A program made the translations under genes and the position numbers. Below are positions 1 through 14,367 of a stretch of 64,000 nucleotides of DNA, piece by piece (within the stretch, counting starts at the first letter, position 1; every line of letters starts with the position of its first letter). The notes under the pieces were generated by a model. That model was not told the DNA's origin and did no database searches. It was given only the letters and a program-made list of their open reading frames with translations. The stretch is from Hoplostethus atlanticus (lineage: Eukaryota; Chordata; Actinopteri; Trachichthyiformes; Trachichthyidae). Location: positions 6,884,001 through 6,948,000 of the forward strand of contig JAXDDX010000003.1 of NCBI GenBank assembly GCA_034670405.1, written 5' to 3'.

Positions 1-2403
1 AACAATTCAGGCCGAAGCGGACCCTTAATCTAGGTCCCTGGTTGTCCACATATCATTATGGGCTAGGAAATACTAGTGACAGGGTGCTCTAATCAAAGAT
101 GGAGGAGTAGAATCAGATGTTCAAGCTCATTATGCCTGTCTTTGCAGCAGCAGTAGAGAACAGGTTGAAACAGATCTACATATTTAACATCAGGGCAAGG
201 CCGGGGTTAAGTAGGATCCCCCTTCCCTCTTGGCGCAGGGCACATTAAGGGCTTCATGTGCACATCAACAAAGGCTCCCCCAGACAAGGCCATGCTGCTG
301 GTAATAGTTTGTCTCTCTCTCTCTCTGATGGCGGGCAGGACATGCAGGGCTGGTGGGAGCACATCACAAGCTACGGTGCTGCTCTCTCCCTCCACTTATC
401 ACACAGGCAGCAGGCAGTTCGCGGCTTGCTAACGCTCAAGGGAGGAGGAAAGTAAGGGAGGTCTCTGCTATCCCCTAATGTGATTGATGTTCATTGACTG
501 ATGTTGATCACGCACCAGTAGCCATGGTAATCTGGACAAATATGTTCCGAAAATGTACAGGGATGACACATCCTAGTGTGTTGTTGTTTGTCAACCTGTA
601 GTCCATTTGAATCCTGTTTTTCCAGTCCCCTCTGTGGGGCTCTATTGATGTTGATGTTGCTTTCTATCCTCTCTTGCTATGCCCTGATGTAAACTGCTTC
701 TCTAAACTGCCCTCTCTCAACACTCTCTAACCTCCATGAGAGCAAGTCTGGACTGTGCATCCAGCTCTGAGCACTTGCAGTTCTGCCTTTCTCCCCCTGG
801 TCCAGCAGTATAATTACTGACTGCTTAGTGCCTGCCCCACCTGCCTGGCCTGTCAGTCCTGGAAACATCATGGTCATTACCCAGAGACAAAAGGTCAAAA
901 CGTATCCCATGCTGGAGCCCACATGCTCTACTTGACGTTTTTGGCCAAGGACAACGTGAAAAAAAAGTGTGCTCTAATAGTACGCCGGCACCCACACTGA
1001 AAGTCAGACAACATGCACACACACCATTGACATGCAACCAAAAATTGTGTTTCACTGCAACCTTCACCCCTCATGTAGCATAATTTTCTCAAGCAGTGAA
1101 AATCCAATGCAGACTTGCTCCTGTATTCAACGCCAGCATTCACAGGAAAATGAAGAAATGTCTGTTCCTTTGTGATGATTTACACATGGCTGCTGGTATA
1201 ATCTGTGATTCTCCGCTCATGCCAGTTAGAATATTAAATCAGTGTAGCTATATTTTATCCGAGGCAGTCTTGGCTCTTACTGGATTTTTAATCCTCATAA
1301 TTTCAAAGGATGCATGCTGCAAGCTGTCTGATATACACCCTCGCCCCTAACGTTAGGTTAGAATACAACAGTGTATAAATGGGGAATACTTAAAACGAGT
1401 CAATGACAAATATTTCCACAGTGAAAAGTTAAAAAAAAACAATTTCTTAATTACAGATAAAAATGTAAAATGATAAGATTTTGACGTCTGCCTGGCCCCA
1501 TCAATTGTTGCTTTGATTTGTTTTGGGATACTGCAAGTTTGTATAATCTCACTGATCAAGCATTTCCACACCTATCCATGATTTCTGCCATTTTCCCTCT
1601 CTTTTTGTATGGGAACGAGCAGGGAAATGTGTACTCTGGCACAACAAAAATGCTTATTAACCTACTAGCTACCTGATTTTTTAAAAATAAATTCTGCTTG
1701 GTGGATTGAAATTAATGTGAAATGTGGAGTTGACCTTAAATGATTCAGATAAAGTCTCACCTCATGTTCTACAAGGTATGTTTACATGTGAGTAAGAAAC
1801 ATTAATAGGTAGCACTTCTGTTGCAAAAATATAACAGTTTAAAGCACTATTACTTTTCCTTATTTCAGCATGTATTAGTATATAATATAGTGCCTAGTGG
1901 TTCCATATCGTTTGAATCAGCACTGGACATTAAGGAATTTTGATGACACCTGAAAAATGGCCACTTGATTAACTGTCCAAATGCTTTTGGCTCCCTGAAA
2001 TGGAGAGTACAAAAAGGGCAGCAGATATTTAGCTGTTCATTTGATGTGGTGGGAAAAAAAATGCCCTCATGTTCACACTCACAGTCTGCACCTCCATAAA
2101 ATCTCAGTCATTGTGTCATTTCACACCAAGTAATAACAGCGTGGAGCCAAAACATTTCTGTCCAAATATTTATGGAGTCGAAACCGCTCCTTTCACTCAG
2201 TGAGTCTGTATCAAAATGAAGAGGAAGTTTTAACAGGGCAGTGAGGAGAGAAAGGGGTGAATTTTCCCTTGGCTTCTTTCTACAGCACCCTCTCCCTCAT
2301 CCCTGACTGTCATGTTCATGCAGGGGAAAAAATGAAACGAGAATAAATAATTCAAGCTCAGCCTGGGTGCTCTATTGAGAAAAGCAGAGTGGGGATACAC
2401 ATT

Positions 2404-2405
<2 letters not shown>

Positions 2406-2460
<55 letters not shown>
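2406..2460. repeat. (CA)n microsatellite
   Basis: An uninterrupted CA dinucleotide run of 55 bases in nbea intron 1. A GT run of similar length lies about 620 bp to the right. Confidence 0.98.
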
Positions 2461-2462
<2 letters not shown>

Positions 2463-3076
2463 AAAGCATGCGAGTATGCACACAAACACAAACTTCTCAT
2501 CTTATAGCTAGTTGCAAGGGGTTGCCACAATGTGTGATATTGTGCGATATCATACATTTTCCCAAATCCAATGTCTGAGGACTCTGTTGTGACAACGTCA
2601 GAATAGGAGACAATTCCTTGCCCCTCTGCAGGAGAGATTTTTACAAGCTCTGAAAGTTCCTCTGAACCAAGCCACAGCAAAATAAAACAAGACAGTCGAG
2701 TGTTATGTTCAGCTTATATCAGAGAAAGACAAAGTGCTTTTTGCTTTTCTCTCCAGTTGGATGTCAAATAGGTTATCAAAGACAAACACAAATGCATGAC
2801 AGGAAAAACAAGCGGGGATCATTTGCATGAAAAGCTGTTATTGACAGTTTCTTGGCGTTGAACCGTAGACTTGTGAAAGCAATCACAAACAACAGCCATT
2901 TCAGACTGAAAGTAAACAGTTCTTTGGAAAATATGATGGAGAGAGGGCTGCAGCTCCAAACCCTCATACACACTGTTTCAGAGGCAAAAACCTGATGTAC
3001 CTTCAACAGAAAATGTTCTCCATTACAGAGATGGTGGTGACCAGACCACAATCAGTTGATCAAACTTTCCCCTTGT

Positions 3077-3078
<2 letters not shown>

Positions 3079-3131
<53 letters not shown>
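3079..3131. repeat. (TG)n microsatellite
   Basis: An uninterrupted TG run of 53 bases. It is complementary in orientation to the CA run at 2406-2460. Confidence 0.98.
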
Positions 3132-3134
<3 letters not shown>

Positions 3135-6100
3135 GTATGAGCACAGTGATTGATGGCTCTATTATGGTCTTACTTGATCTACGATGTAATTACTTGCATC
3201 AACACAACCTGCCAGCCTCAATCTGAGTAACATCATGAAGCTGCTGAGCAGAAGCTGGAACTGGAACTAATGCCAACATCACACCCTTCTAATTCACATG
3301 CACTGATCAATTTCAGACAGTGTTGCAGACAGTACACTGATATGGTCGCTTCAGCAGGGTATATGTTTAACTCATTGGAAACTGGATTGAACTGTTCAGA
3401 TGGCCAATGCAAATAGTTTGTAAAATGCCAGGTATAGTAGTATTTCAATGAAATAAAACGAGTATAGCAAACTATCACAGACTGTTTATGTATGCATGCT
3501 ATTACATCATGCTGCCTTACCTTTAGGGATTTACACTCTTAGATCTAAATATTTAAGAACACCAGTGCCAAATCCTAGAGCGCACTCCAAACTAAAAATA
3601 GAAATGTAAGGGTATGCTTCGCTCAGTTCAGATAGATAGTATGACACGGTTACCATATATAAATATATGTGATATATACTGATATGTGGAGTTTAAAAAT
3701 AGCCACATGAGCCACAATAGCCACTTTTATTTTAAAGCAGAGCTTTGCAACGTGTTTTACTGTGGATAATAGCAGACAGAAGCACAATGAACTCTTCTGA
3801 ACATCTCTTCTCCGGGATATGAATTGAAACCAAGCTATTTGAACATCTTCCCTAAAGTACCAGTCAGGAGACCATGTATTACCAGAGCCTTATGGCTAGG
3901 GATGCCAGATACCTCCCTTAGGAACTATGTGTACTGGTGTTCCAACACATCGTTGAAATAACACATGTATCCCATGTATCCCTCATGTATCCAAACAACA
4001 ACAATGTCCCAGTTGTAGAGAATTTATTGTATGCATGTAAACTAAATTAAACACGGTAAGTTGTGATGTCTTTCAGTTGCTATGAAGTTACAAAAATAAT
4101 TACTGTGCTTATATAGGATGGAAATGTGTATAATTATCAGGCTCATGTGATATATTGTTAATTCAAGCATGTGAATCATTGTGTGAGTGTTTTTAGATTA
4201 TAGCCTGTTTCCTGATTTGGAGAATGTTGTCTTCTTGTTTCTCGTAACTGAAAGATAGGACAAATCATAGCGCCATGGTTCCTTGTCACACCTGAGAGTT
4301 GATGAGCACATGTGGAAGTCTATTCATCACTGACTGGGTTGTGGTAGTCCAGCCTGGGTCCAGACAGAGGGTCCAGATGGCTCTGATGTAGCCGAGGCAC
4401 CCTCCAATTCACATCATCTGTCCTCAAAAAGCACAGCAATTAATTCCAGAGATGGAGAAAAAAAAACTGAACGTTTCTAGAATAACACAGTTCATACAAG
4501 GGCACTGATTAACCAAGTGAAAACTAGCTCAGTGCTTACATGCTTCCCAGCTGTAAGCATCTTGGCAAATAATGTAACAGGTGTAAGCATCTTTCTATTA
4601 TGGTCGTGGAGATAGACAACACCTCTAATGTTAACACCACTTGTTGAGACGACAAAAGGTAGGCTGGGCATAGAGAAACAACAAAATGTATTGATAATGT
4701 CATTTATTATATTGCCATTGAAATGTAATGATTATTGCAAATAATTGTAATAAAAAGTGTGATATTAAAGTGTGTTCCTGTAGTTGTGTGTGCTACAATT
4801 AGCTAAAAAGTAAGGAATTTTCAAAAAAGTTGGTTAGCTTTATGTGTGGTGTGATAATTATTAGGGATCGCATGTATTTTGAGAGCTGGCCATGCTTACT
4901 GACACATGGCAATCACACGGCTCACTGCAGAAACACAGGAACATCCTCCATGACACCACTGACTCACTGACAGACAGGCTGCCCTCTGACTGGGAATGAA
5001 TGTACTATCAGGGACTGACTCTCTCCCACCGAAAGGTCATGCTGAAGCCTTATCTGACACAGACTGCTGTTGTAGCAGCCAGAGAGAGAAAAAGGTCACT
5101 TGGAGCTGAACAGAGAGTGTAAGGGGCTTTACACAGGGTAAGCGATGGCTACCCAGAAATCATTCACTTTCAATGAGAGGCAAGCAGGTGGGTAGAGAGC
5201 CGCGAGCAGTGTAGTAGGAGTGGCAAGCAAGCTTGCCCTCGTGAAATTGCCACATTCATACTCGTCTCACACGCACACCCGACCGCTGACCTGCTCAGTC
5301 GGTTTTCTCTCTGCTGCACTCACCGCTCCCCATGTAAACAGACGCAACACAAAGTGCTACACGCGTGGTTACCATAGAAATGACCAGCAGGTGATGCTTG
5401 TCCCGCCCCTTTTTCTTTTTCATACTTTCTTGTTGGCAGTCTGTGGGCAGGTCACCACAGATTATTGGTTGTTAATTGGTTTATTCATGGAAGCAGGGAT
5501 ACTCAATCATAGGCTATCAAAGGCACAAAAGCTAAAAGCTTAACCCGAACAAGACATTAACTGGAGTATGGTTAGTCTGTTCATGCAGACATCGCCACTG
5601 TTGGGTGCAACGTGTGCCGTTCTAAGAAGCTATAGAGATGAATTAGATAAAACGAATTAGATAAACCACACATCTAACAAGCCATGGTAACTTCTGTCAA
5701 TGAATGAATGCAACATTTACATCCTTGACCAGTAGAGTAGGATTTAAGATGGGGGTAACTTGAAACAAACGCCTACATGATGTGAAAGATAAAAAGGAGG
5801 CATACAAAATGTCAAAGGGCAAGAGTCTGTCTAATGGAATAAATACAGCTAAGATAGACTAGAACAGCCACAGGGACCGATTCATGTAGAATTCACAAGG
5901 AGTCAAGTAGACTCACGGAGAAGCTGTCAAGGAGAACAGATCTGGGCCAGAGGAAATAATTCAATTCTTCCTTATGTCACAAGAAATAATTCAATAATAA
6001 TGTCAATTTAAATGTTGAAAAAATCTGTAGAATAGCAGCAACTTTCTACTGTAGCATCTGCTTTAATTGGAAGAAAGTGCAATGCTGATGAATATGTATC

Positions 6101-6849
6101 GCTGATATGCATTAACATAATTATTACAGAACTGTAACGAATGTGTGAAACTAATCACACTGAAAATGAACTCACTCAGTTTACAACTGCAACAGTTGTA
6201 AATTACATACTGCAGGCTTGAGAGTATTGATGGCTAGCTGATTAACTGTATATAACACCAATTCTTCTCCTCTGCTCACTGTGCTCAGCCCCCCTCCTCC
6301 CCCGTCACTCCCCAGCTACTTCCTTCTTTTTCTGTGACAAGGTCAAGACGACCCCCATATAACAGGTCACACTCAATCTCGTAAACTAGCGGGAGAAGAC
6401 TGGTCCAGTAGTGAAACAAGCTGGATGCTGGAAGCACATTAAAATCACTCTCACTCACTGACTGAAATAACAGCTCTCAGTGAAAACGAACAAGCACGAC
6501 TTCTCTGTTATCAGACTGTGGCCATAATCACAGTAGTACATGTATGCAGTGAAGGGGACCACGGGTAAGTATTTGTGTTGTATAATTTTATAATGCAGCA
6601 GATTGTGAGGAATTTACCGACGACACTCATGCACTTAAACAAGCCTGTAGAAAACTAGAGCATAAATGGCAATCAACCAAACTCGAAATTTCCGGCTTGC
6701 TTAGAATGATAGCCTACTGAATTACAAACACGCACTCTCAGCAGCCAAAACTGCATATTTCTCTAGTCTAGGCGAATCAGTGCAAATAAAAATAACCCAA
6801 AGTTTTCATTTTACATGGTCACTAAACTAAACAACCACACTAAGCTGTT

Positions 6850-7125
6850 TAAATGTTGTCTAGCAAAGCTCACTGTCCACACTAAACCACCAAAAACGCA
6901 TGCTTTCTTCCATGGGCATGCACAGACCACTTGGGCCGGCTATACGCCTGGATCAAATAACAACAAAACCTAATTTTCAAAAGTCTCAAAAGGCATTTTC
7001 AAATGTATCCACTTGGGAGAGCGTTTTCGGAAAGCTCAGTTTTCAGGGGTCAGAAACGCCGGCGTAGTGTGAACGGAAGGCCAAATAATTATTCACTTTC
7101 AAATTAGTGTGGATGTGGCTTTAGG
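6850..7125. mobile_element. possible non-autonomous DNA transposon remnant
   Basis: The left side holds CACTGTCCACACTAA and the right side TTAGTGTGGATGTGG, which are roughly inverted copies. Between them are phrases such as GCGTTTTCGG and CGCCGGCGTAGTGTG that resemble terminal-inverted-repeat elements common in fish (hAT-like). Ends and target duplication could not be fixed, so the family and limits are guesses. Confidence 0.3.
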
Positions 7126-10065
7126 CATACTCCTTCCCCCTCCGATAACTCTCAGGTCTGAGCTCTAAGGTGCCTCCTACACCAGGTGATAGCAATGGTT
7201 TTGTTTTGAGTTTCTTTTTTAAAACTGGGCCCTGAAGTAGCCATTTTGGATGTCATTGAATATATTTATTGCCAACTATGTATGTAATCCTGCTAACCTG
7301 TTAACCTGATGGCCATTGCAGCCAACACACGTTGGTTTTCAACAGCTTTGTCGTATTGTTCCCCAAGAGTAGCTGGATTTTTTCATTCCTTTTTGATTCA
7401 TGCACCTTGGAGCTGCAAGGTTGCGACAGATTTCAAACCCTTTATAAATGATGACTTTATATGTTATTGTCTCAAAAACCTGCCATTCTGGCTAGCGATC
7501 CTAATTGATTTATCCACCAAAGCCAAATTTTGGCACTTGGCAGGTGTTAATTTCAGACCTGCTCATTCCCCTCATGTCCATTTTGGCCACGCTGTCATTT
7601 TGAGCTGAATGTTTCTGCATGTCTCTAACAGAGAGAGAATCCACACAATATCTGTCTACCTGCAGCTGTTAACTGTGATAATCATTAAGAATACACTTTA
7701 GTATACATTTGGACAAATGCATAGTCAAAAGAAGACAGAGACTAAAACAAACATGTTATGCAGGCAACATGGCTCACCTACTAGAATGACTATGCTTCTG
7801 CATTCTTCTTCTCTTTATTGGTTCCATTTAAAGAAAAAAGTGAACCCAGCCACAGACTTCCAGTCATCAGATCACTAGACTGGATTAGGCTTGTGAATCT
7901 CTTGTTGTTTTGTTGAAATATGTGTTGCTTTGTTTCAGTTTTCTGACTTAGAGGAAAAGACTGTGTTGAATTTGATGCAACAAATCAGATGTAGATGTAG
8001 TGAATTTGTGCAGACTTCTATGTTGACCTTTCTGGAGTGAAATGGTCTACCATCATAGAGACTGCTTCTCAAGGAGCTATAGATTATAATGGGTAACAGA
8101 AATGTATCTAAAAGTGATTTTCAATGTCACACACAGATCTCTCACAGTTCCTAGCTCAGTTTGTTTGAAAATGTACCTCATCGTTTCTGCAGGCTAGCCA
8201 CTTCCATCTGTAAAAATAGACATTCTCACTGGCATTTCAAGCACCCATAAAAAGACAGTATAGTATAACACAATAAAAGAGCCTTTCGAGTGTCTCTACA
8301 GGTAGTACCACACAGTAACAAAAGATTAATCAGTTATGACATGAGACACTGGAGGGTTTAAGAAAGTTTTGATTGTCATAGATTTATAGTATAACCTTGT
8401 TGGACTTTGCAGTGCAAACACACTTTTAAGACTCAAGGACAATTCTGAGCCAGCAGTGGCTCACTAATTTGTTCAACACTCTTAATAGACTCAGGCAGAT
8501 AAAACTGTCCCAGACAAGTGGTGCTGTCTCCAGTGCAGACAGAAAGAGATCAGACAGGGCAGAACGGGCCTGGGCCATCATTCGGTCTACACTTAGGAAG
8601 ATCATGACTTACATAAAAATATTCCATTTTGATCAAAACAGAATCATGCCAAGGACTGTGGATTCTTTAAGATGAAAATAGATTACCTTTACACAGGAAG
8701 GATAGTAGTCTAAACACCAGTAAGCCCTTGTTTAAACAGTGACAATGTCTAGAGTTTAACATATAGCATCTATCTACGACCTATGAGTCATGGAAATTAA
8801 GCTGCATGGCTGATTGGAAATGTTAACAATGTCCACTGTAGGACTGTGGCTCCAGCAGGGAGACCTCCTATTGTTGGTAGTGGTAGATCAAACTGGAACA
8901 ATCTAATTATCATAACGCTGTGTCCACACTGTTGTTAAAAAGAGCTTGGCTGTCCTCCTGTGCCCTGCGGTGGAGATGAGATTGTCCTGAAATCAGCTCA
9001 TCATCATCCCCCATCCCCTGTCCCTGTCTGGTGAAGCAGTGGTTCCTCCAAGGTCAACAGAGCCCTGCATCAGACCTGGCTGGCAATGTGCCAGTGCAGA
9101 AATAACTCTCCAAGGAGTAGAGCAAAGAATATAAGCCAAGGAGGCAGTATTCACCTGAAAGCTCCCATTGCTCAGAACAAATCCAAAACTGTAAAACCAA
9201 CTATCAAGGAACCTCTCAGTCAAGCCAGGCATGCATGCAGAGCGGTCATGCCAGACATCCAACTGGTCCACACAATGCTGTAATAGAAAGGAGGAACTGC
9301 TCCCACCAATCCATCACGCTATACCAATTATTACAATGGGGCAAAGGATAACAGAGGGCCCATACAGCTGGACAGTCCTACCTTGGGATTGGGGTGGCAT
9401 GCATTATCCTGAAATCACTCTGTCTTCTGAAACCCATGGCCTCACTATATCCTTCTCTGTGATACCAGTAGGATAAACAGAATGCCTGTTTCACTTGAAG
9501 AACTCATAACGCAAGGTTTAAACTTATGGCAGACAGTGTTGTCAGTAGGATCACTGAGTATTTGTGGAGAAAATATGTGTCGACAACAACCTATACCGTA
9601 AGCACCTTCATCTCTTGAAAAGGCAAATCTACACCCCTCGTTGAAATATAGCACATTCATAGAGCAAGGCTTGCTTGATGTATTTATTTGAATGGACATA
9701 TTAATTTAATAAACCACAGGTCCAGACAATGAAAACAAGATTTCAACTCCTTTATTATAATGCATTATGTCCACCTATGCAACTCCTCCCCTTACTACAC
9801 AAGCCGCTGATGTTTAGATAGATGTTTTGGATGTGTTTCACACTACCACCAGGCATGTATATATATTGGTCTCTTTACTAAAGAAGTAAAACTTGACTGA
9901 ATGATTGTTTATACCTTCTCCAAACTATGCATACACTACTATATTTCATGGGAAGAAAAAAACTTTTGCTATCATGTAATGTCATTACTGTAATGAACCT
10001 AAATTCTATAACTATAGGCACTTCTATAGGCATTTCTGTGTTTTTGGATAGCCACAGTGAAGGGG

Positions 10066-10168
10066 ATATGGGAGAGAGCAACAAAGGTCTTGAGCCAAAT
10101 TCAAACCCAGGACATCTCAGGTGCATGGTATGCACCTTAGCCAACTGCACTACCAGGACACCCTTGCT
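10066..10168 (+). repeat. dispersed repeat fragment (SINE/LINE-tail type)
   Basis: The stretch with TTCAAACCCAGGACATCTC, followed by a GC-rich half and GCCAACTGCACTACCAGGA, has the same order of phrases as the 3' part of the repeat at 20325-20655 (ATTCAAACACAGGATCTCTT, then CTGCTAACCACTGAGCC). It resembles a tRNA-related or LINE-tail repeat of fish. The exact family is not identified. Confidence 0.45.
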
Positions 10169-11079
10169 TTTATTGGTTCATCAGTTTGTTCTGCCTTTTG
10201 TCATGTGTGTATAGGGTTGAATTTTTCTCTGTGCTTGAGGGGATGAATGGGAATGATGGACACAGACAGGGTTAGAGATGATGTGGTCAGATAAATCCAA
10301 AAAATAGCCTGCAGTTCCTATTGAGAAATAAAATATGGCCAGTGCTATATCTATAGAAGTAGGGGAAAATAAGTCCATTCCAAAGAGTTTCTGCCAAAAG
10401 CCAGGGAATATGAGATAAAGTACTCAAACATGAATCAAAGCATGCATTAACACTCAAAAGCATTATGTTGGGATCCACCAGTCTCTGCAGCCCTCCACTT
10501 CACTGCTCCTACCACACAGTACTCGCATTACCAGAAGAGTAAGGACTTGTGAGCCATCCCAGGCCATGTTCCATATAGGCCATCTAATACCATGCTGAAT
10601 CATCTTCAACCAAATGTCACAGCAGTAATCCTTCTCTGCTTGAGACTCTGGAGCCACAGTGAAGCTCTCCAACCAGATGTTCCTTTCATAGCAGACCAAG
10701 TCACGACTAATACCATCAGCCTGAGACACACATTCAGCAGCTAGCCTTGGCTTGAAATTTGGCCTTCAGTAGTCCCATGTCTACAACATACAGTCACTGA
10801 ATTGCATCAAATATGACATGCAAGCTACAGTGCTGTATGGAACAGCAAATGTTATCAGGCTGAACACACTGCACATCATGCAATGCAAATTTACATAGCT
10901 CACTCATGATTGCTCGATAGTGTCAGACAGCTTTTGTAGGTTACACAGTAGCATCCTAATGTCAAATGAAATGAAATGAAATTGCAAAATTGCCAATCTA
11001 TAATGATTTCTCTAGTGATGTGGTATTCTGGGGTAAAGAAAACAGGCAGGCTCTCTATGGGTTTTACTGAATGATTATG

Positions 11080-11500
11080 CAATCACTTAATTTTACAGCT
11101 ACGCTCTGTGGCCACATGGCACCAGCCATTTTACTTCGCCCTCAGTAAGTATTCCATTTAAATTTATCGGGGATCCAAAATGGCACAAACAAAAGCCACT
11201 TACAGGGTATCATAGATCATTATTAGGTACATACTTGGGAGATTTATTACCACAAGTTAAAGGACAAACACTCAGTTAGCCCTGCCTGCAACTGAAAAGT
11301 GAAGCCAATCTGAATGGATTGATTGCTTAGATTGGAGACGCCAAGCTGCCATCCCCAATTCCTTTAATTAAACTGGGGGAATAGAACATATGTAGTTGTC
11401 TATTAGTCTCTCATGAATATATGCATGAGAAACACTTTTGTGCTGGAGGCAAGCTGAAATTAAATGGCACTTGAATCAGAGGTTACGCACCACTGATGTT
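11080..11500. promoter_or_regulatory. candidate conserved non-coding element
   Basis: Non-repetitive, mixed-composition sequence with homeodomain and POU-like cores: a TTTAATTAAA-type site near 11360, and a near-palindrome CTCATGAATATATGCATGAG at about 11410 that holds an octamer-like ATGCAT. It contains no long reading frame and no simple repeat. The NBEA introns of vertebrates are known to carry regulatory elements serving the embedded mab21l1 gene; assignment of this stretch to that class is inference only. Confidence 0.25.
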
Positions 11501-12284
11501 TCATTAGATGCATGCCTAAACATTGGATAGCAGTCTGGCGAGAGTCCATCAAAAACTTTTAAAGTTAGTTGGTTGAATCAGATGGAAACACAAGCAGACA
11601 CAGCAAAAATATGGCCAAGTGGCGAATACCAAAGAGTTCTGTTACAATGTGGCAGGAAGGATAATGAGCCATAAAAATGGATGGTGTCTTCGTTCATTAC
11701 ACTGATCCCTTAGTATTAATTGTAATCCAAGCCCCTATCTCTCAATAAGCCCTCTATTATTTCTCTCTTACTTCGGCCACATTAAGTCAGTCTATGATCC
11801 AACTCTTGCAGAGTCCTTCATGCTTCAATATCAGCAGGAAATGGAAACATCCCAGCTGTGTTGGGGCAATAAATAAACATCTAGGAGATGGATTACATTA
11901 ACCTTTAATAAAAGCAAAGCCTTCACAAAAGAGAAGGAAGGAGAGCAGGATGAACACAGCATCCTGGCCTTGTACCAGAGGCTACAGTGCTACAGTCATC
12001 CAAGACCAAAGAGAATGAAGTGTAAATGAACACATAACATCAGAATTTGCACCAGAACCATCCAATTAATACAATTATCACTGGCATAATGCAGAAATCT
12101 GTATTTGTAGCACACATCATTAACTGCGTAGTGGCTCTTGTGCAACAGAGAATGATAAATCTGTCGCTTTCTGTAATATGGAACTCAGATGCCTTACACT
12201 ACTACACCAATAAAGTAGGTTATACTGGAGCTGGAGAGGGAGCAGCATGCTTAAACAAAGAGCACCTTTCAATTGGGAAGCTAG

Positions 12285-12367
12285 TGCTGTGTGACAGATC
12301 ACATGCATTCAGGTATTTGGATAAAAGCGTCTGCTAAATGACTGTAATGTAATGTAATGTAATGTAA
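12285..12367 (+). repeat. SINE/LINE 3' tail with (TGTAA)n
   Basis: The phrase TTTGGATAAAAGCGTCTGC followed by TAAATGACTGTAATG and a short TGTAA tandem run is the familiar 3' end of a fish SINE/LINE family. Only the tail is clear; the 5' side fades into unique sequence. Confidence 0.65.
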
Positions 12368-13690
12368 TTTGGTGGTGCACAGAACTCAGTACAGTATAAA
12401 GTACTATACTATATATAGTATAAAGTACAGATACTTTAGGTATACAACAGGGTCAGAGTATATTCTTCCACACACTGCCTTGCCAAAGATATAACAAAAG
12501 GGACACAGGGAAATGGATCCATCAATGACTTCTGTAACTGTTAAACCATGCAGTGACCACAAAAACATACTGCACAGGAACAACTATATTAAACTATCTC
12601 AAATAGGCTGCATGTAGCTTTATGTGGCTGCCAGGTTTATGAGGCAACAAGCCAGGAACATGATCAATCATTGTCTTATTCCATTTTCCCTCAGGGTGTA
12701 GGCCTAGGACAACCAATGACATGCAGAGGCATTATGAAGCTACAGATATTGCAAATCCTTAATCTTATCATTGTGAAACATGATGTATAACCAAACTGAT
12801 CATTATAGAAAGGTGAATTGCACAGACTATACTTCATTCTTCAAACTTCGAGTAGAACGATGTGTGTGCATTTCTGGTGCATAGCATCTGCATATCCTCA
12901 AGTATTTCACAACAGGTTCAGCTACATCACAACCTGGTTAAAAAGGGTCAGAAAGCTGAGGAAATTGCTTCACATTATTTGCCCTTGCTAGGTGATTTTA
13001 TAATCACCATTTCTATATTAAAGACAAAGAAGAGCAGATTGGACTCTGACTTGTATTCTATCTAAATGCATTTGTTAGGTTGTAGGACATGCAAGTAAGT
13101 ATTCCTTGACACAGAGACAATTCAAACATAAAATCCCTCATACCCTGACATCCAATTACACCACTGGCTGCCTTTGGATTCATTTGTTCAGCGTCCTAAC
13201 ACAAATTCTGTTATCAAGCTACACCGTATACAATCCGAGCCAAACAATTGTGTAGCCTTATAACACAAAATTGGCTTGTCTGCATCTCTAATAACCCCTT
13301 TGTATTCATTCAGAAGCTTAATATTACAGAGAGATTTACAGTTCCAAGCACAACTCTGTATAACACATGTAGTAATTGTCAGGACCGGGATCACTGCCTT
13401 TATTTGTGCCTCCACTGTCTAGTTATCAGGTAAATTCTTTGCTTACACTGCATCTGCACTGTGATGTCGACACCTTGCTACAGTAACCGTCATCCTGCTG
13501 CAGTGAGCAATATGACTTTGCATGTTTGCCTGATCATAGATGCAGCTCATCTCCATAGAAATGAGCATGTGTCCACAGTATCCAGGGCCCTGTTCCTATG
13601 GGGAGGGACAACACATTAACACCTAGGCTGGGATTTGGTTTACTGCCAGTGTCAGCGCCATCTGAGAGTAAGCCTGAGTATTCACATTGT

Positions 13691-13713
13691 TGCTGCTGCT
13701 GCTGCTGCTGCTG
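13691..13713. repeat. (TGC)n trinucleotide repeat
   Basis: About eight TGC/CTG units in intronic DNA. Read on the minus strand it gives a glutamine run in a short spurious frame, but no coding context surrounds it. Confidence 0.95.
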
Positions 13714-13871
13714 ATCCAATACACTTGTCCTTGGCTGTAGAAATGTCTGCTTAACAATGGCTCAGTAACTGACCACTGATAGGTTTCCTTCCAGTGTCTC
13801 CACAGCCCAATGAGTTAAGGTCATGTTAGGCAAAGGGCATAGCATAGCATAGCCTGGGCATGCACTGCGGG

Positions 13872-13985
13872 AGTGCACTCTGCAGAAAAGAACAAAACAA
13901 AACCAGATTGCAGTAACCTATTTATTGGCGGAAGTGCACTATGCAGAAAAAAAGAAACCAAAACCAGTAACCTATTTATTTGCTG
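13872..13985. repeat. two-copy tandem duplication, about 60-bp unit
   Basis: GTGCACTCTGCAGAAAAGAA...CCAGATTGCAGTAACCTATTTATT is followed directly by GTGCACTATGCAGAAAAAAA...CCAGTAACCTATTTATT. The second copy has a few substitutions and a small deletion. Confidence 0.85.
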
Positions 13986-14288
13986 AACTGAAGTTTCACA
14001 ACTATGCTCATTGGAAAGGAGATAGAATTCACTCACACACAGGGTAAGCATTAGGCTACTAGCTCAAACACCAATACCCACACTTTGTGGATCTCTACTT
14101 AAAGAATGTCAAATATTGCATGGTTTCAGACCTGCTCTTTCTCTATTAATGCTCTTCTTTTATGGCCTGCCACATCCAGGCCTCCATTGACAAAGACACA
14201 GCAATAGGCTTTTAGCAAATATGTGCAAGTTTGTTCTTTATAGACCAACCTGAGGCAAGAAACATGAACAACCTCTAGCTCAATCCAG

Positions 14289-14291
<3 letters not shown>

Positions 14292-14366
<75 letters not shown>
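14292..14366. repeat. (TG)n microsatellite
   Basis: A pure TG run of 75 bases, the longest dinucleotide array in the window. Confidence 0.98.
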
Positions 14367-14367
<1 letters not shown>

